NCBI GenBank assembly: GCA_036389295.1
Contig: DASVQB010000060.1
Span: 167,256 to 231,255, forward strand
Reading direction: 5' to 3'
Length of the DNA stretch: 64,000 nucleotides
DNA from: AC-37 sp036389295
GTDB taxonomy: Bacteria > Actinomycetota > Thermoleophilia > Solirubrobacterales > Thermoleophilaceae
Position numbers and translations under genes: made by a program. Positions 46,019 through 53,379 of the stretch are shown one piece after another. A model generated the notes under the pieces. It was not told the DNA's origin. It saw only the letters and a list, made by a program, of their open reading frames with translations, and searched no databases. Each line of letters starts with the position of its first letter. Within the stretch, counting starts at the first letter, position 1.

Positions 46019-46368
46019 CAGACCCCCGCCTTCTCGGCCCCGGCGCCGTCGAGCGGCTGCGCGGGGCGCTGCTTGAGCTTGCGCGCGGCCGCCTCGCCCT
46101 CGGGGGTGCCGTCCGAGCGCGCCACCTCGCCGGTCTCGACACGCTGCTTGAACCTCCGCAGGCGGTCCTTGGCCTCGGACAGCGGATCCGAGCCGGTGAG
46201 CTTCCCGACCACCTCGCCCACCGCGCTGGCGTCGTCCAGCTCCAGGTGGATCTCGGTGCCGCGGTCGCCGGGCGCGTCCTTGAACGTCGCGGCGTAGTCG
46301 CCGTCCTGCCAGAGGCGCTCGACCTCGGCCCGGGGGCGGTTCACCGTGATGGCCGCGCGCCGGCTCAT
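46018..46368 (-). CDS. SRPBCC-like small protein, first gene of dehydrogenase operon
   Basis: 116 aa. It starts MSRRAAITVNRPRAEVERLW, the first strand/helix of a START/SRPBCC lipid-binding fold, followed by FKDAPGDRGTEIHLELD and LRRFKQRVETGEVARSDG. It is shorter than full SRPBCC cyclases (~150), as if the middle is trimmed. Overlap with the dehydrogenase (TGATG) shows co-translation. Ligand unknown. Confidence 0.7.
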   Translation of the reverse strand: MSRRAAITVNRPRAEVERLWQDGDYAATFKDAPGDRGTEIHLELDDASAVGEVVGKLTGSDPLSEAKDRLRRFKQRVETGEVARSDGTPEGEAAARKLKQRPAQPLDGAGAEKAGV

Positions 46369-46596
46369 TCGGGCTCCAGCGCCTTCACCGGCGGATGCCG
46401 CGGCCAACGCGCCGCGGGCGCTCCGGCACCCGGCGCCGCGAGGGCGATCGAGGCGATCGATGGGACGGGTCCCCGAGGCACTTGCTGGTCTCCTTGCTGG
46501 CTCGTATCTCAGGGAGCTACCCGATTCGGAGCTCTTCACCCGAACGGTCGGCGCAAGGCCGCCCGGCCGGCCCGCCCGTGCAGCCCGGCCTCCCGC

Positions 46597-47412
46597 TCAG
46601 GGGATCTGGGCTCGGTCGAGACCGCGAGCTTCCTGGCTGCCACGGTAGGCGGCGCGGCGCAGGCCCATGAGCGGGCCGACCGGTCGGATCCCCCCGCCGG
46701 TGTTCCAGGGCGTGAACGCGAGCTGCTCGGTCTCCGTGTCGGGCAGCCGCTCGCCGGCGCGCAGCGCGCCGATCGTCGCCCACCGGCCCAGGACGGGAGC
46801 GACGGCCAGATCGAACGCGAGCTCGCCGCGCTCGGCGGCCCTCTCCACCTCGGCGAGGGTCCCGCGGTCCCGACCGCTGTGGGGCCCATCGGCGGCCGTC
46901 GCTCCGACGAGCCGGAGCTTGCCCGCGAAGCGGTAGAGGAGCAGGCTCGAGAACGACTGGCCGAAGAAGCCACCGAGCCCGGGCAGGAGCAGATGGTGGA
47001 GCAGCGGCCCGTCGGCGGAGGTCACGAGGAGGAAGTCCTGGTGGCGCCCCTGGCCGTGCACGTCGACGAGGCGAACCGCGAGGCCGAGCACGTCGGGCAA
47101 TGGCTCCGGCAGCCCCACCGCCCGCGATAGGCGAAACAGCGCCCGGTGCTCGCCCGGGCGCCCGAGCAGCGGGGTCCCGGCATAGCCCGGCTGGGACCGC
47201 TCCACGCGGAGGACTCCGCTGTAGCCGACGCCCTCGGGGTGGAAGATCCGCGCGCCGCGCAGGCGCGAGAGCGCTCCGAACGTCGCGGCGGTCGCCGTCG
47301 CGACCGGGCCGGGGACGGTGGTGTCCGCGGCAGCGCCGGGTCCGCTGTCCGCACGCGAGGATGGCTGCGCGGTCGCTCGGTCCGCGCGCGCCGGCCGTGC
47401 CGCAGTTCGCAT
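46597..47412 (-). CDS. catalase-fold heme protein (minimal catalase-like)
   Basis: 271 aa. The region GARIFHPEGVGYSGVLRV keeps the catalase-like distal His (compare VVHAKGxGxxG), followed by LADVFRL-type LFRLSRAVGLPEPLPDVLGL, RLVDVHGQGRHQDFLLVTSA and a Pro-Trp-Asn-Thr-Gly loop (FTPWNTGGGIRPVGPLMGLR). The usual distal Asn is not visible, and the chain is far shorter than KatA/KatE, so it may be a peroxidase or a heme carrier. The ATG at 47412 is 9 bases from a GGGTAC -10 (47422-47427), so the mRNA is probably leaderless and stress-controlled. Confidence 0.65.
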   Translation of the reverse strand: MRTAARPARADRATAQPSSRADSGPGAAADTTVPGPVATATAATFGALSRLRGARIFHPEGVGYSGVLRVERSQPGYAGTPLLGRPGEHRALFRLSRAVGLPEPLPDVLGLAVRLVDVHGQGRHQDFLLVTSADGPLLHHLLLPGLGGFFGQSFSSLLLYRFAGKLRLVGATAADGPHSGRDRGTLAEVERAAERGELAFDLAVAPVLGRWATIGALRAGERLPDTETEQLAFTPWNTGGGIRPVGPLMGLRRAAYRGSQEARGLDRAQIP

Positions 47413-47421
47413 CGGAGGCAG

Positions 47422-47446
47422 GTACCCGAGGTGGGGGCGTGGAAAC
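47422..47446 (-). promoter_or_regulatory. SigB/SigF-type promoter for catalase-like gene
   Basis: On the minus strand: GTTT (47446-47443), exactly 15 bases, then GGGTAC (47427-47422), then ATG 9 bases on. This is the general-stress consensus of actinobacteria. Confidence 0.7.
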
Positions 47447-47526
47447 GCCACCGCGCGGCGGAGGGACGCGGCGCAGACGAGCGGCCCGCTCGGGACGCCG
47501 AGCGCGGTCTCCGCGGGTATCCCGGT

Positions 47527-47551
47527 GTTCGAGGTGGCCGGGAGCGGGTAG
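47527..47551 (+). promoter_or_regulatory. SigB/SigF-type promoter for zinc-ribbon gene
   Basis: GTTC (47527-47530), 15 bases, then GGGTAG (47546-47551), 29 bases before the ATG at 47581, with a ribosome site between. One base off the GTTT consensus. Confidence 0.6.
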
Positions 47552-47580
47552 CCCGTGTCGTGACCACGAGAGGAGATGCG

Positions 47581-47766
47581 ATGGCAGAGCCAGTGCCCGC
47601 CGGGAGCGACGTGTCGGCTGGGACGTACAGCTGCACGAACTGCGGAAGCACGATCGACGTCGGCTCCACGCAGAGCCTCCCGCCGTGCCCGAGCTGCGGC
47701 AACGGCGAGTGGAGCACGCAGAGCGGCGGTGACAGCGTCGAGGACCCGTACCCGGACCGCAAGTAA
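47581..47766 (+). CDS. small zinc-ribbon protein
   Basis: 61 aa. Two Cys pairs, YSCTNCGSTIDV and LPPCPSCGNGEW, form a zinc ribbon (CxxC-x16-CxxC) of the type found in small stress-induced rubredoxin/zinc-ribbon proteins. The tail is acidic (SVEDPYPDRK). AGAGGAGATGCG precedes the ATG. The likely stress promoter suggests an induced role. Function unknown. Confidence 0.75.
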   Translation: MAEPVPAGSDVSAGTYSCTNCGSTIDVGSTQSLPPCPSCGNGEWSTQSGGDSVEDPYPDRK

Positions 47767-47830
47767 CACCGCCGAGGGGGGCCGTGATGCCGTCGCCTCG
47801 CAGATGGTCGGCAACCCATGCGCTTCGTCC

Positions 47831-47855
47831 GTTTTGCGGCGTGAGCAGCGGGTAA
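47831..47855 (+). promoter_or_regulatory. SigB/SigF-type promoter for PHP/glycosyltransferase operon
   Basis: GTTT (47831-47834), 15 bases, then GGGTAA (47850-47855), and ATG at 47865. With a start point ~7 bases after the -10, the mRNA would begin at or next to the start codon. Confidence 0.7.
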
Positions 47856-47864
47856 CTCGGCGGA

Positions 47865-48743
47865 ATGGACGAGCCACACGGCGGAAGCGCTTCGACGAGG
47901 CCGTGGGGACGCAGGGAGACTCCGGCCACCGCACGACGACCGCCGACAAGTGGAACAGTAGTAGAGCCGCTGCCGGGTCGCGCTGAGATCCACTTCCACC
48001 TGCTGCCGGGCGTCGACGACGGCCCCGCGACGGTCGACGAGAGCGTCGATCTCGCGCGCGCGGCGCTCGCCGACGGCACGACGACGATCGTGGCCACGCC
48101 GCACGTCGGCGACGTGCGCGTGGCCGAGGTCCCGGCCCGCCTCCAGGCGTTGCGCGCCGAGCTGGCGAGAGCGGAGCTGCCGCTCCGGGTGATCGCGGGA
48201 GGAGAGCTCGCGCCGTGGGACGTCCCCGCCTTGGGTCGCGACGAGCTTGCCTCGATAGCGGTCGGACCCGCCGGACGGCGATGGGCGCTGCTCGAGGCGC
48301 CCACCTACGCCGCGACGATCGACGAGATCCAAGCGGCCGCTGGCGCGCTGCGCGCGGAAGGGCTCGCCGTGGTGCTCGCGCACCCGGAGCGCAGCCCGGC
48401 GCTGCTCGGCGCCGGTGGGTGGGACGCGCTCGCGCGCGAGGTGGAGAGAGGCTCGATCCTCCAGGTCAGCGCACCGTCGCTGCTGGGCGTCTACGGGCGG
48501 GCTGTTCGTGCGGCGGCCGAGCGGATCGTCGTCGCGCTTCACGAGGTCTGCGCGATCGCGTCGGACGCGCACTCGCCGGCTCGCCCGCCGATGCTCGCGG
48601 ACGCGCTGAGCGCCGTCGCTCGCCTGGCGGGCGATCGGCGGGCGCGCGCGCTCGTCGAAGAGGGACCGTCCCGGCTGATCGAGCTGGGCTCGGCTGCTTT
48701 CTCGCGCGTACCCGATCTGGTGTCCGACCCGGTGACGCGCTGA
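47865..48743 (+). CDS. PHP-domain tyrosine phosphatase-like protein (CpsB/YwqE type)
   Basis: 292 aa. Metal motifs of PHP-type protein-tyrosine phosphatases: EIHFHLLPGVDDGPATVDES (His43, His45, Asp pair), IVATPHVGDVRVAEV, VVLAHPERSPAL and CAIASDAHSPARPP. Relatives dephosphorylate the tyrosine kinases that control capsule or exopolysaccharide chain length. A 40-residue Arg/Pro-rich N-terminus precedes the domain, unlike CpsB, but the ATG at 47865 is supported by the promoter just upstream and no later start exists. Its neighbour is a glycosyltransferase, which fits polysaccharide control. Confidence 0.8.
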   Translation: MDEPHGGSASTRPWGRRETPATARRPPTSGTVVEPLPGRAEIHFHLLPGVDDGPATVDESVDLARAALADGTTTIVATPHVGDVRVAEVPARLQALRAELARAELPLRVIAGGELAPWDVPALGRDELASIAVGPAGRRWALLEAPTYAATIDEIQAAAGALRAEGLAVVLAHPERSPALLGAGGWDALAREVERGSILQVSAPSLLGVYGRAVRAAAERIVVALHEVCAIASDAHSPARPPMLADALSAVARLAGDRRARALVEEGPSRLIELGSAAFSRVPDLVSDPVTR

Positions 48744-49897
48744 AGCTCCTTCTCGCGATCGACTCGCTCCAGCTGGGTGGCGCCGAGCGGCACCTGGTGG
48801 ACCTCGCCGTCTCGCTGGAGGACCTGGGGGAGGACGTCGAGGTCGCATGTTCGGCGGCTGGCCCGCTCGCCTCCGAGCTGCGCGCACGTGGCATTCCGGT
48901 GCACGTGCTGACGTCGTCGTGCGTCAAGCGGAGGGTGAGCGTGCGGTACGCGATCGAGCTGGGGCGCCTCGTCCGCCGTCTGCGGCCGGACGTACTGCAC
49001 GCGCACCTGTACGCCACGGCTGTCGCGGCCAGTGGGGCCACGACCGGCACTGGGATCCCGCTGGTCGTCACCGAGCAGACCGAGGCACCATGGCGCGACG
49101 TACGCGCCCGGGTGGCTAGCCGCTTCGCCTACCGACGGGCGCGCGTGATCATCGCCGTCTCGAACCCGATCCGCGATCTGCTCGTCACCGAGTACGGCGT
49201 CCCAGCAGCAAGGGTCGAGGTGATCCGCAACGCCGTCAGGCCGATGCCGTCCTACGACGGCGACCGAGGGACGGGCCGCACCGTTGGAACCGTCGCACGG
49301 CTCCACCCGGAGAAGGGAATCGAGTGCCTGCTCGATGCGGTACCGCAGATAGCGGCAGGTGTCCCGGACGTCCGGTTCGTGCTCGTGGGCGAAGGGCCGT
49401 TGCGCGACGAGCTCGAGGCGCAGGCACGTCGGCTGGGGGTCGTCGACAGGGTCGACTTCATGGGGGGCCGCGAGGATGCGCGGCGACTCATATCCGGGTT
49501 CGACGTGCTGGCGCTGCCCTCACTCAGCGAGGGGACGCCGCTGACGATCGTCGAAGCCATGCTCGCGGGCGTGCCGGTGGTCGCCTCGGCGGTCGGCGGC
49601 ATCCCGGAGCAGATCGAGGATCGGCAGACCGGGTTGCTCGTCAGGCCGGCGGACGTGGACGCGCTGGCGGGCGCGGTCACCCAAGCGCTGACCGATGCGA
49701 CGCTCCGCACGAGAGTCACCCGCGCAGCGCGCGCCCGCGCCGAAGCCGAGTTCAGCCACCACGACATGATCGAGCGGATCGCGGCGGTCTATGCGAGAGC
49801 GGCTCGTATCCCGGCCGCCACCGCGACCGCGTCCGGGGCTTCGGACCGTGCGCGCCGTGGCGGTGCGAGCGCAAGACCCGACGCGCCGAGCCACTGA
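48740..49897 (+). CDS. family GT4 glycosyltransferase
   Basis: 385 aa. GT-B fold: N-terminal LLLAIDSLQLGGAERHLVDL (the GGAE loop), then DVLHAHLYATAVAA and VIIAVSNPIRDLL; C-terminal VGTVARLHPEKGIECLLDAV, VRFVLVGEGPLRDELEAQAR and the EX7E-type SEGTPLTIVEAMLAGVPVVA. Retaining transfer of a nucleotide-sugar unit to a surface polysaccharide is likely. The only start in frame near the domain is CTG at 48740, overlapping the PHP stop by 4 bases (CTGA), so a rare CTG start with translational coupling is proposed. Confidence 0.85.
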   Translation: MKLLLAIDSLQLGGAERHLVDLAVSLEDLGEDVEVACSAAGPLASELRARGIPVHVLTSSCVKRRVSVRYAIELGRLVRRLRPDVLHAHLYATAVAASGATTGTGIPLVVTEQTEAPWRDVRARVASRFAYRRARVIIAVSNPIRDLLVTEYGVPAARVEVIRNAVRPMPSYDGDRGTGRTVGTVARLHPEKGIECLLDAVPQIAAGVPDVRFVLVGEGPLRDELEAQARRLGVVDRVDFMGGREDARRLISGFDVLALPSLSEGTPLTIVEAMLAGVPVVASAVGGIPEQIEDRQTGLLVRPADVDALAGAVTQALTDATLRTRVTRAARARAEAEFSHHDMIERIAAVYARAARIPAATATASGASDRARRGGASARPDAPSH

Positions 49898-49915
49898 CGC
49901 GAGGCCGGCTCTGAT

Positions 49916-49936
49916 CGGCTGCGTGTGGCGCAGCCG
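49916..49936 (+). terminator. hairpin after glycosyltransferase gene
   Basis: 8-base-pair perfect stem (CGGCTGCG at 49916-49923, CGCAGCCG at 49929-49936) with a 5-base loop, 18 bases after the stop. No U tract. Confidence 0.5.
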
Positions 49937-49962
49937 TAGCGGCTGCGATGGTGGCCATCCGG

Positions 49963-50088
49963 TCAGAAGAGGTCAGGGAGCCAGGGGTAGCGGCGGAAGT
50001 AGAGGTCGCTTCGCGCGATCTCGGCGACTGACATCGGGTTGCTGGTGACGACGAGTAGGGACGAGGCCGGCGGCCGTGGAAGGTTCAT
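49963..50088 (-). CDS. 41-aa ORF, possible gene fragment
   Basis: Encodes 41 residues. The second half (MSVAEIARSDLYFRRYPWLP, then DLF stop) looks like the real C-terminus of some protein, rich in aromatic residues. It lies 67 bases downstream of the broken DUF2442 gene on the same strand in a low-coding stretch (49,900-50,630). Either a 3' gene remnant or a small gene. Family not recognised. Confidence 0.3.
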   Translation of the reverse strand: MNLPRPPASSLLVVTSNPMSVAEIARSDLYFRRYPWLPDLF

Positions 50089-50155
50089 CCGATGTGCCGC
50101 GCGCGTGGCTCGTCCGTGCGAACGCCGAGGGAGCTCAGAAGTCCCGTGCTGCTCC

Positions 50156-50400
50156 TCAGCTCTTCGCCCTCAGCGGATAGCGCTCGGGGTGCTCGATCGA
50201 GGCGATCGACAGATCCACGTCGAGCGCGGGCCGGTGAAGGTGACCTAGTGCCGGCCGTTCGAGTCGGATGATCGCCTCTACCGGTGCGCTCTTGAACCAC
50301 GGGAAATCGTCGAACGGCAGGAAGACTCTCGGCCGTCCACGAGGAGCCAGAAACGACGACGCGGGCAGCATCGGCCGCTGAGGGTGCGATGAAACGCCTG
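50156..50400 (-). pseudogene. DUF2442 gene broken by a frameshift
   Basis: From 50371 one frame reads VFLPFDDFPWFKSAPVEAII ... LDVDLSIASIEHPERYPL, the typical DUF2442 body and end. The family's N-terminal strand is in the next frame: RRFWLLVDGRE, encoded just upstream to about 50326, where the two frames meet at a GAGAGTC run. Restoring one G gives WLLVDGREVFLPFDDFPWF, an exact family pattern. So a 1-base deletion near 50326 has split the gene. Further upstream no clear start is seen. DUF2442 genes often sit with DUF4160 in toxin-antitoxin-like pairs; no partner remains here. Confidence 0.7.
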
Positions 50401-50574
50401 CCCCTGACGGCGATGGCCGCCGTCGTCCTACCGGTCCAGGCGCTCGCGTTCGCGCGCGACCAGGAGTCGCGCAACTACCAGAAGATCGGCGAGCGCAGCC
50501 GGTACGAGACGATCAGCGGCGGTGACTCTCGAGCGCTAGCCGACCCGTCAAAGCCCGCGCGCTGTACGGGCTAG
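50389..50574 (+). CDS. small ORF with signal-peptide-like start, perhaps truncated
   Basis: 61 aa: MKRLPLTAMAAVVLPVQALA is a signal-peptide-like start, followed by RDQESRNYQKIGERSRYETI, which looks like genuine secreted protein, then a short tail. No ribosome site. It may be the intact front of a longer gene cut by a stop. Its position next to the decayed DUF2442 gene supports gene decay here. Confidence 0.35.
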   Translation: MKRLPLTAMAAVVLPVQALAFARDQESRNYQKIGERSRYETISGGDSRALADPSKPARCTG

Positions 50575-50628
50575 TGGCGGGGGAATTCACCGAGCTTCTT
50601 CGTCATGCCGCCCCTCCAGACCTTCGAT

Positions 50629-51354
50629 TCAAACGTCGGTGGCGATGACCGGTTCCTCTGTGGGAACGTCGACGCCGCTCTCGACCTCCCGCGTGACCAT
50701 GATCCGCGACACGCCGTCGACGCCGCCGGGGATCGCGGCCGAGCCGTTACCGCGCCGGTCCACACCGAACAGCGCACCGGCCGGCCGGACCAGCCCGTCT
50801 CGCTCCACCCAGACCTCGTACAGCTCGCCGCTCGGCAGCTGCGGGGCCCCCGCGACACGCAGGATCGCGGTGTTGCCGTCGATCTCAACGCGCGCTGATC
50901 CGCTAAGCAGTCGGGAGTGATCGACCGTCGCCGTGACGGTCCTCGCGTTGTCGCCGCCCGCGGCGATCCCGATCCCGAGCGCGATCCCGACGAGGAGAGC
51001 GACCCCCGCGATGCCAGCGGCGAGTTGTGGGCGCATGCCACGGCGGAACCAGCCGAGGCGCGCGTGCCAGCCGCGCGCGAGACCCGGCGGATGCTCGACC
51101 GTCGACGCGCCACTCGCCGCCGCCTCCCTCTCGACCACCTCCATCAGCGATCGCTTCAGCGACGGCGGCGGCTCGAACGCCTCCACCGAGCGCGGCAGCG
51201 CCGCGGCGGCCGGGCGCAGCCGCTCGACCTCCTCGCGGCACCCCTCGCAGCGCATCAGGTGCCGCTCGAAGACCTCCGCCTCGAGCGGCGGAAGGGCGCC
51301 CAGGAGATAGGCGGCCGCGTCCTGCTCGTACCGCTCGTGATCCGTCGTGCTCAC
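50629..51354 (-). CDS. RskA-type membrane anti-sigma factor
   Basis: 241 aa. Zinc-finger anti-sigma domain at the N-terminus: DAAAYLLGALPPLEAEVFER, then HLMRCEGCREEVERLRPA (HxxxCxxC). One membrane helix at ~140-160 (LAAGIAGVALLVGIALGIGI) and a periplasmic RskA domain (DHSRLLSGSARVEIDGNTAI; LPSGELYEVWVERDG; SRIMVTREVESG). It holds the adjacent sigma factor until regulated proteolysis. The GTG at 51354 overlaps the sigma stop (GTGA). Confidence 0.85.
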   Translation of the reverse strand: MSTTDHERYEQDAAAYLLGALPPLEAEVFERHLMRCEGCREEVERLRPAAAALPRSVEAFEPPPSLKRSLMEVVEREAAASGASTVEHPPGLARGWHARLGWFRRGMRPQLAAGIAGVALLVGIALGIGIAAGGDNARTVTATVDHSRLLSGSARVEIDGNTAILRVAGAPQLPSGELYEVWVERDGLVRPAGALFGVDRRGNGSAAIPGGVDGVSRIMVTREVESGVDVPTEEPVIATDV

Positions 51355-51914
51355 GCGGCCTCCCCTGCCAGGGTTATCCGAAGCTTCTCCAGGCCGAGCC
51401 GCATCCGCCCCTTCACCGTCCCCACCGGGAGGTCGAGCATCTCGGCGATCTGGGTGTGGGTGAACCCGCCGAAGTAGGCGAGGCGGATCACCCGGCCCTG
51501 CTGCTCGGGCAGCGCTGCGAGCGCCTCGCGCACGCCGCGCGCCTCGTCCAGCTGAATCGCCTGCACGTCGGTGCGCTCGGGCGCCTCCTTCCACTCCTCG
51601 ATCCCCTCGGAGCTCGCGCGGCGGCGCTGGTGGACGTCGTTGCGGCGCAGCCCGTCGATCCCGCGGTGGTGGACGATCCCCAGGATCCAGGTCCGCACGC
51701 TGCCGCGCTCGCGTTGGTAGCGCACGCGGCTGCGCCAGATCGAGAGGAACGCCTCCTGCACGACGTCCTCGGCGGCGGCACCGTCACCGACCATCCGGTA
51801 CGCGAGCGAGAACGCCGCGCCGCCGTGGCGGTCGTAGATCGCCTCGAACGCCCGCGCGTCGCCCCGCGCGACGAGGTCCATCAGCTCCTCGTCGGCCAGC
51901 CGGTGAAAGTCCAC
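51351..51914 (-). CDS. ECF sigma factor, SigK/SigL-like
   Basis: 187 aa. Region 2: LMDLVARGDARAFEAIYDRH, AAEDVVQEAFLSIWRSRVRY and GSVRTWILGIVHHRGIDGLR. Region 4: ALAALPEQQGRVIRLAYFGG, then FTHTQIAEMLDLPVGTVKGR. It is coupled to a membrane anti-sigma gene, so it senses an envelope signal. The upstream 106-base gap holds repeated GGATCAG (51918, 51945) and CTGGCGCA (51965, 51986), possible self-regulated sites. It lies before the cupredoxin/ferritin/Tat cluster. Confidence 0.85.
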   Translation of the reverse strand: MDFHRLADEELMDLVARGDARAFEAIYDRHGGAAFSLAYRMVGDGAAAEDVVQEAFLSIWRSRVRYQRERGSVRTWILGIVHHRGIDGLRRNDVHQRRRASSEGIEEWKEAPERTDVQAIQLDEARGVREALAALPEQQGRVIRLAYFGGFTHTQIAEMLDLPVGTVKGRMRLGLEKLRITLAGEAA

Positions 51915-52020
51915 GATGGATCAGTACGCGCGACACCGCTGGACGGATCAGCGCACCTAAGCCGCTGGCGCATATTGGCCGAGACCTGGCGCACGCTCTG
52001 GATCGCACGGCTAGTGAGTC

Positions 52021-52410
52021 TCACCGCTCGACGACCTCGATCGTGGCCGTCATGAAGCGATGGTAGGTGCAGAAGTACGTGTACGACCCGGGGCGGACGA
52101 AAGTCTCCACTTGCGCCCGTCCCTGATCCAGCCGGCCGGTATCGAAGGTCAGCGGCTGGCCTTCGTCGACTGTAGCGGTGTGCGCGGCTTTGTCACGGTT
52201 CGTCCACGTGACCCTGCTGCCGACGCGAACTCGCACCTCCTCCGGAACGAAGCGGAAGCCGGCGATGTCGACCTTCGCATTCCGAGCCGCCGAGCTGCCC
52301 GAGCCGTCGCCTTCGTCATCCGCTCCATCACATCCCGCGAGCGCGAGGACGCTCAGCCCCGAGGCGAGGGCCGTGGCCATGACGATGCTCAGCCTCCGAG
52401 TTCCCCTCAT
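52021..52410 (-). CDS. cupredoxin lipoprotein
   Basis: 129 aa from ATG at 52410. Lipoprotein signal TALASGLSVLALAGCDG with lipobox Ala-Gly-Cys. Type-1 copper fold: FRFVPEEVRVRVGSRVTWTN, His ligand in KAAHTATVDEG, and Cys-x2-His-x2-Met in YTYFCTYHRFMTATI. An extracellular electron carrier or copper buffer, anchored in the membrane. It is next to two exported ferritin-like proteins and Tat genes, suggesting a joint metal or oxidant role. Confidence 0.85.
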   Translation of the reverse strand: MRGTRRLSIVMATALASGLSVLALAGCDGADDEGDGSGSSAARNAKVDIAGFRFVPEEVRVRVGSRVTWTNRDKAAHTATVDEGQPLTFDTGRLDQGRAQVETFVRPGSYTYFCTYHRFMTATIEVVER

Positions 52411-52677
52411 GTCTCCTGCCTTCCGTGGGTTCACCGAACAACGTCCCTTACGCCCCCACCGGCATGGCAGATCAACGCAACCTCGAAGCGCCGCGGTGAT
52501 CCGGATCCGCGGCTGCTGCGTTACGCACCGCGGATAGCGGCAGCGCGCCAGCACGCTGCTCCTGCTGATCCGATCTGCAGGCCACCGCGCTAGTAGGCGC
52601 ACTTCGACGGCGGTCTCCCCCGCGGGGGCTGTGCAAAGCGACGCCGCGCGTATGTATGGCGGCACGAGGAGGCAGGG

Positions 52678-53352
52678 ATGGACGAGCGCTCGGCGCTGGA
52701 CCAAATGACTGACGACCCGCAGTCCCGCGAGCGGTTCATGCGCATGGTCGGCGGAGCCGGCGCAGCCGGCGCGCTTTCACTGCTGATCGCGGCGTGCGGT
52801 GGTGGTGACGACGAGGACGAGAGCGGCAGCACTACCTCGACCACGGAGTCCGCCGGGCGATCCAAGAGCGGTGATCTCGAGATCGCGAACTACGCGCTGA
52901 CGCTCGAGTACCTCGAGGCCGACTTCTACGCGAAGGTGATCGAGTCGGGCGAGGTAACCGACAAGAGGATCGCCGACCTCGCGAAGTCGATCGGCGAGAA
53001 CGAGCAGGAGCACGTCGACGCGCTCAAAGCGATGGTCGAGCAGATGGGCGGCACACCCGCCGCCAAGCCGACCACGAAGTTCGACGACGTGATCGCAGGC
53101 GGCCCGGAGAAGATCCTGGCCACGGCCGCCACCGTCGAAAACCTCGGCGCCGCGGCCTACCTCGGCCAGGCGGGGAGCATCAAGAGCATGGAGGTGCTCG
53201 CCGCCGCACTGTCGATCCACTCCGTCGAGGCCCGGCACGCAGCCGCGCTCAACACGCTCGTCGGCAAGACGATCGTGCCCGACGGTGCGTTCGCAAAGCC
53301 GGCCTCGAAGGCAGACGTCCTCGAGCAGGTCCGACCGTTCATCGCCGCCTAG
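52678..53352 (+). CDS. exported ferritin-like (Ferritin_2) lipoprotein
   Basis: 224 aa. The N-terminus SRERFMRMVGGAGAAGALSL, then LIAACGG is a Tat-like plus lipobox signal (Arg region, hydrophobic run, Cys). A four-helix ferritin-like bundle follows: LEIANYALTLEYLEADFYAK, ENEQEHVDALKAMVEQMG (ExxH), VENLGAAAYLGQAG and IHSVEARHAAALNTLVG (ExxH), a complete di-iron ligand set. Related to desiccation-related protein PCC13-62. GAGGAGGCAGGG precedes the ATG. Confidence 0.8.
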   Translation: MDERSALDQMTDDPQSRERFMRMVGGAGAAGALSLLIAACGGGDDEDESGSTTSTTESAGRSKSGDLEIANYALTLEYLEADFYAKVIESGEVTDKRIADLAKSIGENEQEHVDALKAMVEQMGGTPAAKPTTKFDDVIAGGPEKILATAATVENLGAAAYLGQAGSIKSMEVLAAALSIHSVEARHAAALNTLVGKTIVPDGAFAKPASKADVLEQVRPFIAA

Positions 53353-53379
53353 GCGACCGAGCAGAGAAGGGAGACACTC

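Noticed and set aside
50085..50474. 129-codon minus-strand ORF across the DUF2442 remnant
   Set aside because: It reads in the third frame, neither half of the DUF2442 pattern; composition is noise.
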